From the NCBI RefSeq assembly GCF_900104845.1, contig NZ_FNSR01000001.1, positions 2,356,001-2,420,000 on the forward strand: DNA of 64,000 nt. The letters are read 5' to 3'. The notes under the pieces are model-generated. The model searched no databases, had not been told where the DNA came from, and saw nothing but the letters and a program-made list of their open reading frames with translations. This document shows positions 17,990 through 26,561 of the stretch, in pieces (position 1 is the first letter of the stretch; each line of letters begins with the position of its first letter). A program made the translations under genes and the position numbers. Origin of the DNA: Paraburkholderia caballeronis (GTDB taxonomy: Bacteria; Pseudomonadota; Gammaproteobacteria; Burkholderiales; Burkholderiaceae).

Positions 17990-19071
17990 GATGCGCGCCC
18001 CGGACGGTCCACGCGCGCGACGAAGCGGTTCAGCGGCTCGGAGATGCGCCGTATCCACAGCGGCACGACCTTCGGTTTCGGATGCACTTCGTCGGTGAAC
18101 CACGTATCGTCGTTCATGTCGCGCATGTCGATGCTCGCAACGAGCGGGTCGTTCCGGTAGCTCGCGACGAACGCGTCGATCCGCGCCGCGTAGTCGGCGT
18201 CGTAGTGCATCGTCGCCGAATGCCACGCGGGGATCGGCAGGTTCGCGATCACGACCGGGCTGCCGTCCGCGCGCGCCTCGTCCACCATCGCGCGCAGTTC
18301 GTCAAACTGCCGCGCGGACAGCCGGCGGTCCGGGAACGACTGAATCCAGTAGTCCATCTCGGTCTTCATGTCGGTCGCGGTCGCGACGTAGGCATTGCGG
18401 TCGCCGTCCGTGCGATCGGTCGGATGCGCGCCGAGGAAACGCTCGCGCATCGGCCCGGTCGCCGCGCGCACCAGCTTTTCGAGCGTGATGACCGGATAGA
18501 TCGCGATCCGCGCGGCCGGAATCAGCCGCTCCGGCACGACCGGCTCCGGCCCGGCCGCCGTCTTGCGATACAGCCCGTAGCGGTACATCTCGGTGTCGAC
18601 CGACGTTTCCATCGGCGCGTTTGGCGCGTGCGGCCAGCGCACCGCGTCGTCCGCGAACAGGCCGTACCACAGGCCGATCACGTAGATCGTCTGCGGCCGG
18701 CTGCGCGGCTCGATCGCGTTGCGCGTCAGCTCGAACGCCTCGTGAATCTGCGTGATGTTCGAGCCGTTCAGCGCCGCGCTGTTGATCGACGCGTCCGGCA
18801 ACTGCGACTGCACGAGCGGCACCGGAAACCCGGCGACCGTGTTCGACGCGCCGAGGAACACCACGCGCGCGCCCTCCGCGCGCAGCGCCTCGCGGTTCAG
18901 CACCAGGTATTTCTGCTGCGTCTCGAACACGGTGCGCGGCGCGGACGCGGTGTCGAACGCATGCTGCTTCGCGGGCAGCGGAAAGATCGCGAGCGAGATC
19001 AGGATCAGCACCGCGTACAGCACGATGCACGCGAACAGCAGCCTGACGCTGTGGACGAAAAGAGTGCGCAT
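17986..19071 (-). CDS. Membrane-anchored SGNH-hydrolase-like protein (AlgX/AlgJ/DltD role)
   Basis: 361 residues from the ATG at 19071. A single N-terminal membrane helix (residues ~9-30) is followed by a periplasmic domain. It has an SGNH-type nucleophile block, VVFLGASNTVAG (Ser76), and a C-terminal D-x-x-H (D327, H330; DEVHPKPK). This is the topology of DltD and AlgJ-like partners of MBOAT proteins, which receive the acyl group outside the membrane. It lies 2 bp after the MBOAT gene and its stop overlaps the VOC start. Confidence 0.85.
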   Translation of the reverse strand: MRTLFVHSVRLLFACIVLYAVLILISLAIFPLPAKQHAFDTASAPRTVFETQQKYLVLNREALRAEGARVVFLGASNTVAGFPVPLVQSQLPDASINSAALNGSNITQIHEAFELTRNAIEPRSRPQTIYVIGLWYGLFADDAVRWPHAPNAPMETSVDTEMYRYGLYRKTAAGPEPVVPERLIPAARIAIYPVITLEKLVRAATGPMRERFLGAHPTDRTDGDRNAYVATATDMKTEMDYWIQSFPDRRLSARQFDELRAMVDEARADGSPVVIANLPIPAWHSATMHYDADYAARIDAFVASYRNDPLVASIDMRDMNDDTWFTDEVHPKPKVVPLWIRRISEPLNRFVARVDRPGRAS

Positions 19072-19073
19072 GA

Positions 19074-20513
19074 TCAGAACGCCCTGTAGACGAATTCGGG
19101 AGGCTGGTTGAACAGCGTGTTCACCGCGAGCGTGAGCAGCACGCCGCACGCGAGCGCGAACGCGGCGCGCATGCCGCCGCGCCGTTCCGCGACGAACGCG
19201 CGGCCCGCCCACGCGAAACCGCTGCGCGCGAGGTCGCCGGCCAGCAGGCCGAGCGCGCCGAGCACGGTCAGCGCGGCGAACGTCGCGAGCACGCCGGCGA
19301 CGCCGAGCGTTCGGCCGAGATGCGCGAGCTGGCCGATGTCGACCCACAGCGCGGTCACGCCGAGCGCGAAATACGCGAACGTGAGGCCACGGCAGAAGTA
19401 CAGGTAGGCGGGCGCCTTGCAAAACTCGCGATACCCCTTGCGGCCGAGCCGCGCGGTCATGAACAGCTGCCACATCTTGTTCAGGCTCGCGCCGAGACCC
19501 ATCGCGAAGCCGTACGCGACGAAGACCGGCGTCGCGCCATGCCAGACGCCCATCACCATGAACGTGACGAAGAAGCCGGCCACGCCGAACCACGGCGCGA
19601 GTTTCGCGGACGGATAACGGCTCATCAGCGCGGCGAGCAGCGGGCTGAACATGTAGTCGCGGAACCAGTTCGACAGCGTCATGTGCCAGCGGCTCCAGAA
19701 GTCGAGGAAACTCGCGGCGACGAACGGACGGTTGAAGTTTTCCGGGAAACGATGGCCGATCAGCCGGCCGAAGCCGATCACGACGTCGATGAAGCCGGAG
19801 AAGTTGTAGTACAGGAACACCGTGTAGACGGTCGCGGTCGCGGCGTAACGCGCGGCCGACGGCCACGGCGACGCGACGACGGCCGGATCGAGCAGTGAGG
19901 GGCTCAGCTTCAGGAAAATCGCGTGCGCCGATGCGGACACCGCGAGCATCTTGAAGTATCCCCAGATCACCCGTTTGAAGCCCGCCTCGACGTCGTCGGC
20001 GCTCAGCGTGCGCGCTGCATCGGCGTCCGCGCGATAGTCCTGGAAGCGCTGGATCGGGCCGGAAATGAACGTCAGGAAGTTGCACGTGTAGTTGAAGTAA
20101 CGGCCCACGTCCACCGGCTCCTCGATGCCGCCGCTCGCGCTGTCGACGATCAGGTGAATGATCCGGAACAGGATGTACGACAGCCCGAGCAGCAGATACG
20201 GAAAGTGCAGTTCCGGAACGAAGCTCATGAACGAATAGCGCTTCAGGTACAGGAACGCGAACACGATCGCCGCGATGCTCGTTGCGACGACGGCCGGATG
20301 CGTCCAGCGGCGCACGATCGCAACGGCCGCATAACCGCCGGCGAGCAGCGCAACGAGCGCGAGCAGTTGCAGCGGCGCATTCAGATGGCTGCCGATGAAC
20401 GCGACGTTCGCGAGCGCGAGCACGGCGGCGCGATAACGCGGATTCGCGCTGACGTTGATCGCGACGATCACGGCGGCGCCGAATGCGACGAACTGCCAGG
20501 ACGTCAATTCCAT
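19074..20513 (-). CDS. MBOAT-family O-acyltransferase (AlgI/DltB-like)
   Basis: 479 residues from the ATG at 20513 with GAGGA upstream. It is polytopic, with the MBOAT signatures SRWHMTLSNWFRDYMFSP (274-291) and MGVWHGATPV containing the expected catalytic His325. MBOAT proteins move acyl groups across the inner membrane to extracellular polymers; DltB takes its acyl group from the carrier protein DltC. Here too an acyl carrier protein and a DltD-like partner are encoded in the same transcription unit, the first gene of which this is. Confidence 0.94.
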   Translation of the reverse strand: MELTSWQFVAFGAAVIVAINVSANPRYRAAVLALANVAFIGSHLNAPLQLLALVALLAGGYAAVAIVRRWTHPAVVATSIAAIVFAFLYLKRYSFMSFVPELHFPYLLLGLSYILFRIIHLIVDSASGGIEEPVDVGRYFNYTCNFLTFISGPIQRFQDYRADADAARTLSADDVEAGFKRVIWGYFKMLAVSASAHAIFLKLSPSLLDPAVVASPWPSAARYAATATVYTVFLYYNFSGFIDVVIGFGRLIGHRFPENFNRPFVAASFLDFWSRWHMTLSNWFRDYMFSPLLAALMSRYPSAKLAPWFGVAGFFVTFMVMGVWHGATPVFVAYGFAMGLGASLNKMWQLFMTARLGRKGYREFCKAPAYLYFCRGLTFAYFALGVTALWVDIGQLAHLGRTLGVAGVLATFAALTVLGALGLLAGDLARSGFAWAGRAFVAERRGGMRAAFALACGVLLTLAVNTLFNQPPEFVYRAF

Positions 20514-20728
20514 GCGTGCATCCTCGATGAAAAGATGCCTGAAAAAACGAGGCGGCGTGATGTTCCCGCTACGTCGACCGCGCCCGCTCATCTCTGCCGG
20601 AGACGGCCGTCCGTCTCCCCGTCGAATTCTAGAAAAACCGTTCGCCGCGCTGGGCGACGAACGTTTCCACTATGCGAGGTTCCTCACATAATTACGCTGC
20701 GGCGCAGCGAGCGCGATAACTCACCCGC

Positions 20729-22006
20729 TCACGCCGGCTCGTCGCCGATGCCGAGCGCCGGCTTGCGCAGCGCGTGACGCTGGCTCACGCCGCGGCACTC
20801 CAGCCAGATCAGCGCGGTCACGACGATCTCGGTCAGCACCACCGAGATCGCGGTGCCGAGCGCGCCGAGGCTCATCACGAGCCATATCGACTGCGCCACA
20901 TGAAACGCCGCGCCGATCCCGTAGATCCGCTTCAGCGAACGCAATTCGCCCTGCGCGAGCAGCCGCAACTGCATCAGCACCGATGCGATCGCGAGCACGA
21001 GCGGCAGGAAGATCAGCACCTTCAGCACCGGCAGCGCGGGCAGGAAACGCGCGCCGAAGAACAGCAGGATCAGCCGGTCGCCGAACAGGTACACGACGAC
21101 GATCGCGGCCGCGTTGAAGCACACGACGACCAGCGTGATCTTGCGGAAAATCTCTTCGGCCTGGAGCGCGCGCCCCTCCGCATACAGCTTGCACACGCGC
21201 GGGTACATCGTCTGGATCAGCGGCCACAGCAGCTGGCGGATCGGGCTGATCAACTTGTCGGCGGTCACGTAATAACCGACCGCGACATTGCCGCAGACGA
21301 ACTTCAGCACGACCGTGTTCGCGTACGTGTACAGGAACGTCAGCGCGGAGCCGGAGAAAATCTGGAACGCGTCCGCCGTCTGCACCCGGATGCCGGACCA
21401 CGTGACGCGCTGCCACGACGCGACCATGCCGCTGCGGTGCGCAAACGCGGTCAGATAGAGGCCCGACAGCAGCAGCGGCGCGAACAGCGTCGCCGCGGCG
21501 ATCAGATACTGGTCCGACGACCTCACGAACAGGAACAGCGGCACGAGGCACACGACGCGCGAGCCGAGGCTCACGACCGCCATCTTCGGCATCCGTTCGA
21601 GGCCCTGGTACAGCCACAGCGGATTGAGCACGGTGCCCGCGAGCGACAGCAAACCGATCAGGATCACTGCACGATCCTCGCGCAGCGCCGGCACGAACGC
21701 GATCAGCAGCCCGATCAGGCCCGCGCACGCGATCGCGAGCGTGCTCTTCGCGAGCGTGACGGTCCAGTAGAGGCGCGAGCGCTCGACCGGATCGTCGCGA
21801 TTGATCGACACCTTGCGCGCGGCCGTCAGGTCGAAACCGAAGTCCGCGACGGTAATGAAGAACTGAATGAACGCCTGCGCGAAGCCGATCTGCCCGAGCC
21901 GGTCCGGCCCGAGCGTCCTCGTCAGATACGGCAGCGCGAGGAGCGGCACGACGTAGTTGCAGATCTGTATCACGTACAGCGCCGCTGCATCTTTCTTCGC
22001 GGACAA
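20729..22006 (-). CDS. wzx: Wzx-type polysaccharide-repeat flippase
   Basis: About 425 residues from a TTG at 22006 (reading SAKKDAAALYVIQ after it), with AGG in range; no ATG fits, because the frame further upstream is not membrane-protein-like. There are about 12 hydrophobic segments. The family start pattern is clear (YVVPLLALPYLTRTLGPDRLGQIGFAQAF), as in Wzx/RfbX proteins. It flips undecaprenyl-diphosphate-linked repeat units to the periplasm for polymerisation by Wzy. Confidence 0.92.
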   Translation of the reverse strand: MSAKKDAAALYVIQICNYVVPLLALPYLTRTLGPDRLGQIGFAQAFIQFFITVADFGFDLTAARKVSINRDDPVERSRLYWTVTLAKSTLAIACAGLIGLLIAFVPALREDRAVILIGLLSLAGTVLNPLWLYQGLERMPKMAVVSLGSRVVCLVPLFLFVRSSDQYLIAAATLFAPLLLSGLYLTAFAHRSGMVASWQRVTWSGIRVQTADAFQIFSGSALTFLYTYANTVVLKFVCGNVAVGYYVTADKLISPIRQLLWPLIQTMYPRVCKLYAEGRALQAEEIFRKITLVVVCFNAAAIVVVYLFGDRLILLFFGARFLPALPVLKVLIFLPLVLAIASVLMQLRLLAQGELRSLKRIYGIGAAFHVAQSIWLVMSLGALGTAISVVLTEIVVTALIWLECRGVSQRHALRKPALGIGDEPA

Positions 22007-22914
22007 GGGAACCTCGCTCGAATGGCGGGAACGGGCCTCGTTCGGGAGGTCCGCTCTCTTCCGGTGAAGGACGGCGCGAACGCAATGCGCGCCCGCAGTC
22101 GCGGCTGCGGCCAGCGCGTGGAGTGCATTGCAGCAGACCCGCCCGCCGCGTTCCGTGCGCGCGGCCACACTGTCTTGCGCGCCGGCTGCGCGCCGGCTCC
22201 ATCAACGGATCGCGTAAATGGGCATTCGCCCGGGGGTTGATACAAACGTGCATCGCTGCGCGGACCCCGGCGCTCTCGGCGCGCGCAGGCCGCGATCAGC
22301 GGACCGGCAACGCGCGATCGCCCGCACACCCGCATGCTGCAAAGCGGCGCGGCCGTCGAACGGCCGTTCGACCGCCTTCGGGCGGGCGGTAATAATTTCG
22401 CAAAACGTCGCTCCGTGCGGCGTCGCACATTGCCGATGAAACACAACTGAATCATTTCCGGACGATCCGGGGGACCGACTCGCATCACGCTGCCGCGTGC
22501 TCCCGACGCGCCGCAGCCCCCGCCCGAAGCCCCGATGAGGGACCCCAGAATTCCATCCGATCAATGACTTAGCCCCGCCAAAATTCCGGCGGCCGCGACC
22601 ATCTCCTGGTTTTGCCGCATGTACAGTTCTGAAACACAAATTCACGTTTTGATACAAAGTCGCGCCCCGTCCGTTTCGCTGCGCCGCATCAGTATTCGCT
22701 CTGCGAGCCCTTGGCACGCTTCTCGCTGATTCCCGCTCGCAGCACCACAACGCCGTCACAACACCCAGGCCAGCACGCGACGGCACAAGGCCACACGGGG
22801 CCGGCTCTGTACGCAGTGCGACGTTTCCCGCGATCAACGCGGACACCGCACCGCATGCAGCGGCCGGAATCATTCTGATAAAGCCGTGAGAACGGCTTCG
22901 CGGGAGCACAGACC
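22007..22914. promoter_or_regulatory. Long divergent intergenic region between wzx and a Crp/Fnr-type gene
   Basis: These 908 bp show no supported gene; the frames are Arg-rich and frame-inconsistent. The decamer TTGATACAAA occurs twice on the plus strand (22237-22246 and 22649-22658), each time next to GTT/GGG-type flanks. TTGAT is the FNR-type half site. A small hairpin GGGCATTCGCCC lies at 22220-22231. The stretch 22630-22660 is AT-rich. It is a plausible place for regulation by the adjacent Crp/Fnr protein. Confidence 0.35.
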
Positions 22915-23649
22915 ATGCTTGCCCTTCAATCCGATCTTCACGGCAACCACCTGCTCGGCGCACTGCCTTCGAGCGAATGGCAATGCCTCGCCCCTCACCT
23001 CGAACTCGTCCATCTGCGCACCGAGCAGTTGCTGTGCGACGCCGCGCAGCGCATCCACCACGTGTACTTCCCGACGACGGCGATCGTGTCGCTGCTGTCG
23101 ACGATGGAAGACGGCAGTTCGGTCGAGATCGCCGCGGTCGGCCGCGAGGGCATGACCGGCGTGCCGGTGCTGACCGGCGGCGAAACGATGCCGAACCGCG
23201 TGCAGGTGCAGTGCGCGGGTTTCGCGTACCGGATGAGCGCGCAGGCGCTGCGCCAGCAGTTCGCGCGCTCGGACTTCCTGCGCCGGCTGATGCTGCTGTA
23301 CATGCACGCGCTGCTCACCCAGGTCGCGCAGACCGCCGCGTGCAACCGCCATCATTCGCTGTCGCGCCAGCTGTGCCGCTGGCTGCTGATCGAAGTGGAC
23401 CGCGTCGCGTCGAACGACCTGGCCGTCACGCAGCAACTGATCGCGGACATGCTCGGCGTGCGCCGCGAAGGCATCACCGAAGCGGCCGGCAAGCTGCACA
23501 ACGACGGGCTGATCCATCACAGCCGCGGCCACATCAAGGTGCTCGACCGCGACGGCCTCGAAGCGCGCGCGTGCGAATGCTACGGCATCGTGAAGCGCGA
23601 ATTCGAGCGGCTGCTGCCGAGCCTGCGGCAAGCCGAAGCAGTGTGCTGA
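22915..23649 (+). CDS. Crp/Fnr-family transcriptional regulator
   Basis: The protein has 244 residues. The N-terminal cupin-like effector domain spans ~15-140 and the C-terminal winged helix ~150-225 (VTQQLIADMLGVRREGITEAAGKL). The cAMP-contact signature of CRP is absent, and instead the loop reads IAAVGREGMTGVPVL. There is no N-terminal cysteine cluster of FNR. This subtype is common near envelope and exopolysaccharide genes. It may act without cAMP, or bind another nucleotide; the sequence cannot decide. Its position inside the locus suggests it controls it. Confidence 0.9.
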   Translation: MLALQSDLHGNHLLGALPSSEWQCLAPHLELVHLRTEQLLCDAAQRIHHVYFPTTAIVSLLSTMEDGSSVEIAAVGREGMTGVPVLTGGETMPNRVQVQCAGFAYRMSAQALRQQFARSDFLRRLMLLYMHALLTQVAQTAACNRHHSLSRQLCRWLLIEVDRVASNDLAVTQQLIADMLGVRREGITEAAGKLHNDGLIHHSRGHIKVLDRDGLEARACECYGIVKREFERLLPSLRQAEAVC

Positions 23650-23879
23650 ACGCGGCGCGCGGGCGGGTAGCGAGGCGGGTTATGGCGGGCGCTTCGTAAC
23701 GCGATGAGTTTGCGTCCAGCGTCGTGCCCGCGCGGGTTCCTCGCGCGTGCGGCAGTCCCGCTGAAACACGCGGCGCGGCCGCCATCCGCATGCCATTCCA
23801 TAGGGTTGCGAACTGAACGCCGGCTCGTTCGACCCGGCCTGCCGCGTCGTCGGCCGCTCGCAGCGGATGCGTTCGCCGC

Positions 23880-26132
23880 TCAAGCCTTCGGCCGGCGCGC
23901 GGGACCGACGACCGGTCCGTTCGCGATACCGGTCGTCGCATGCGCGGCATCCGTTCGCGGCGTCGCGGCCGTCGTCGCGAAACCGCCGCCTTTTGTCGGA
24001 CCGACAGCCAGACCTACAGCCGGACCGACCTCCGCGCCGCCCATCAGCCGCCCGATCAACCGCTCGAAGCCGGGGAACAGCAGCCGGTTCGCATACGCAC
24101 TGAGATGGTCGCCATCGAAGAACAGCGGTTCGCCGCCCGCATGCGCGGAGCACACCGCGCCGGGACACAGCACCGGCAACGGGTCCCACACGCTGACCGA
24201 CGGCACCTCGCGCACGAGCCGCGCATACGACGCGAGCACCGGCGCGCGGAACGCATCGAGTTCCGCGCGGCTGATGCGGTCGCCGGACGTGCAGATCGGA
24301 TTGCCGCGATCGAACCAGTCCGCGCACCGGAACGGCTGGCTGCGAAACACCGGCGTCGGCGCTTCGAGCACGACGTGCGCGCCCTTCGCGGCGAGCGCGC
24401 GCAGCATCGGCAGCGCGTCGCGCTCGCCGGCGCGGCGGCTGTCGATCGCGGCGGGGCCGAACATCTGCATGCGCGCGAGCGCATCGTCGTAACGCGCGAA
24501 CTCGTCCGAGAAGCGCGGCAGGCGCAGCGACGGCATGAACACCACGTCGCCGGCCCGCGCGTCCGCGATGATCGTCGCGATCGCCGCGTCGTTGTACGGC
24601 TTGCAGCGCACCGCGTCCTGCCGCTCGCGCGGCAGCAGCCCGACGAACGGACAGCCGCCGTTGTTGTACGCGACCACCCGCACGCCGGTCGTCAGCGCGA
24701 GTTCGCGCAGCATCATGTTGTACGCCATCGCATGCGAATCGCCGATCACGAACACGCGGCCCAGATGACGCGGCGGCAGCGCGCAGCCCTTGCGCGAATA
24801 GATCCACACGAGGCCGCCGTTCAGTTGCCGCGTGTCCCAGCTCTCTCGGCAGCCGCCATACGCGACCGTCAGCGGCCGGTACGCGTACCAGTCGTCCGCA
24901 TGCTGCTCGACAACGCTCAGCGACAGCCTTGGCTGCTCCGCATCGATGCCGAACGCGACCAGCGCGCCGGCCGCGACCGCGCCGAAGCCGAGTCCGACGA
25001 CGAACTCGCGCCGCATGCGCTTCAGCATCGCGGAACGCCGCACCGGGGTTTCGACGAAAATCCACGACGCCCACGCGAGCGCGAACGTCGTCGCGAGCGC
25101 GACGAGGCGCTCGTCCGCCGAATCGAGGCCGGTCGTCCAGCGCAGCAGCACGAACACCGGCCAGTGCCACAGGTACAGCGAATACGAGATCGCGCCGACG
25201 AACACCGCCGCGCGCGAGATCAGCAGCCGGTGTGCGAGCGCGCGCGGCGCGCGGCCGTGCAGCCAGTACAGCGCGCCGACCGTGCCCGCGACCGGCGCCA
25301 GCGCGCCCGGAAACGGAAACCATGCGGGACGCAGCACCGCGAAACCCGCGCCGAGCAGCGCGAGCGACGCGACGAGACCGAGCGTCGACACGAACGTGGC
25401 CGGTCGATCGTCGCGGCCGAGCGGACGCCCCGCGAGCGACAGCGCCTGGTACAGCAGCACGCCCGCGGCCAGTTCCCAGAAGCGCCCGAAGATCAGATAA
25501 AACGCAAACGTCGGGTTGCGCGCGCCGAGCCAGGCCGCGCACAGCAGCGATGCGGCCAAACCGGCTGCAAACAGCCCGACCGACAGCCGCCGGCGCGGCG
25601 TGCGGCCGACCCACAGGCAGAACAGCAGCGGAAACAGCAGATAGAACTGCTCCTCGACGCCGAGCGACCAGGTGTGCATGTACGGATTGAACTCGACGCG
25701 CGGCGAGAAGTAGTCGTTGCCGGTATGCGCGAGAATCAGGTTGCTCAGGCCGAAGAACGCGAACGTGCCGGTGCGCGCGTTCGTGTCGCTGAGCCACGCG
25801 GCCGGGATGAACAGCGCGCTGACGATCGCGGTGGCGACGAGGCAGACGATCAGCGCGGGCGCGATTCGCTGCACGCGCCGCGCATAGAAGTACAGCGCGA
25901 AGCGCGACAGGCGCATCGAGCCGGCATCGCCGACCGATGCGGCGACGACGAACCCTGAGATCACGAAGAACACGTCGACGCCCGCGAAGCCGCCCGGCAG
26001 CCAGCCCGGCTGCAGGTGATAGACGATCACCGCGAGCACCGCCACGGCGCGCAGGCCGTCGATGTAGCGCGCGTGAACGGGACGGTGCAGCGCCGGCGCG
26101 GTCGCGGTCGCGGCGGGATGGCGTGGATTCAT
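23880..26132 (-). CDS. Acyltransferase-3 with C-terminal SGNH domain
   Basis: About 750 residues from the ATG at 26132. The first ~370 residues form a ten-helix acyltransferase-3 domain with YIDGLRAVAVLAVIVYHL and GVDVFFVISGFVV. The C-terminal half is a periplasmic SGNH domain with GDSHAMAYNMML (nucleophile Ser) and the D-x-x-H motif FFDGDHLSAYANRLL. OafA-type fusions of this kind O-acetylate lipopolysaccharide or exopolysaccharide in one polypeptide. A short low-complexity tail (repeats of VGPAVGLAVGPTKGG) closes the protein. Confidence 0.93.
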   Translation of the reverse strand: MNPRHPAATATAPALHRPVHARYIDGLRAVAVLAVIVYHLQPGWLPGGFAGVDVFFVISGFVVAASVGDAGSMRLSRFALYFYARRVQRIAPALIVCLVATAIVSALFIPAAWLSDTNARTGTFAFFGLSNLILAHTGNDYFSPRVEFNPYMHTWSLGVEEQFYLLFPLLFCLWVGRTPRRRLSVGLFAAGLAASLLCAAWLGARNPTFAFYLIFGRFWELAAGVLLYQALSLAGRPLGRDDRPATFVSTLGLVASLALLGAGFAVLRPAWFPFPGALAPVAGTVGALYWLHGRAPRALAHRLLISRAAVFVGAISYSLYLWHWPVFVLLRWTTGLDSADERLVALATTFALAWASWIFVETPVRRSAMLKRMRREFVVGLGFGAVAAGALVAFGIDAEQPRLSLSVVEQHADDWYAYRPLTVAYGGCRESWDTRQLNGGLVWIYSRKGCALPPRHLGRVFVIGDSHAMAYNMMLRELALTTGVRVVAYNNGGCPFVGLLPRERQDAVRCKPYNDAAIATIIADARAGDVVFMPSLRLPRFSDEFARYDDALARMQMFGPAAIDSRRAGERDALPMLRALAAKGAHVVLEAPTPVFRSQPFRCADWFDRGNPICTSGDRISRAELDAFRAPVLASYARLVREVPSVSVWDPLPVLCPGAVCSAHAGGEPLFFDGDHLSAYANRLLFPGFERLIGRLMGGAEVGPAVGLAVGPTKGGGFATTAATPRTDAAHATTGIANGPVVGPARRPKA

Positions 26133-26561
26133 GGCGTGTCGGTCCCGAGGTTCGGCGAATCGGCGCGGCGGGTTGGCATGACCCGGTCCGCGTGCTGGAG
26201 AGTCACGGCAGCGCAACACGCGTGTCCGGCGTGGATACGTCCGGCGTGGATACGCCCGGCGTGGACGCGCCCGGCGTGGATACGCCCGGCGTGGATACGC
26301 CCGGCGTGGATACGCTTATCGAACATGGTGGCGAGCGCGCTCCGTCCTCGCCCGCCAATCGGTGTTCCGCAGGGGACGCGCGGGCCTTTGCAGGCATAAC
26401 CCGCGTGTGCGACCGCACAGACGTCAACTGTCGGCATGGCGAATGAAAGCCGCTTGACAAACGGTCGATCGCGCGGCGCGGCAGGCGGTCATCTTGTCGG
26501 CCAAACCCTATATGCATTCACTAAACTCCGCAGAGTCCCCTACCGGTATCGATCCCCTGTC
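26133..26561. promoter_or_regulatory. Divergent region between two acyltransferase genes
   Basis: 429 bp without a supported gene. It contains the 15-bp tandem repeat described separately, and a TTGACA at 26454-26459 without a clear -10 at the right distance. A TATATG at 26509-26514 may serve the downstream gene. Confidence 0.4.
26222..26320 (+). repeat. 15-bp tandem repeat, about six copies
   Basis: Units of GTGGATACGCCCGGC begin at 26231, 26246, 26261, 26276, 26291 and 26306, preceded by a partial copy. The first has T for C at one place, the third has GACGC, and the last is degraded in its 3' part. Unit length 15 keeps every frame open, so in one frame it reads (GVDTP)n. It lies between divergent promoters rather than in a supported gene. 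Confidence 0.9.

Noticed and set aside
22712..22727. Second sigma-54-like site, TGGCACGCTTCTCGC
   Set aside because: The -24 part is perfect but the -12 part reads TCGC rather than TTGC, and it lies about 190 nt from the gene. Too weak to list as a feature.
22202..22963. 253-codon minus-strand frame in the wzx / Crp-like gap
   Set aside because: It overlaps the Crp-type gene start, has Arg/Gly/Cys-rich unstructured text and no ribosome-binding site.
26222..26320. CRISPR array
   Set aside because: The 15-bp units are directly adjacent with no spacers, so this is a tandem repeat.
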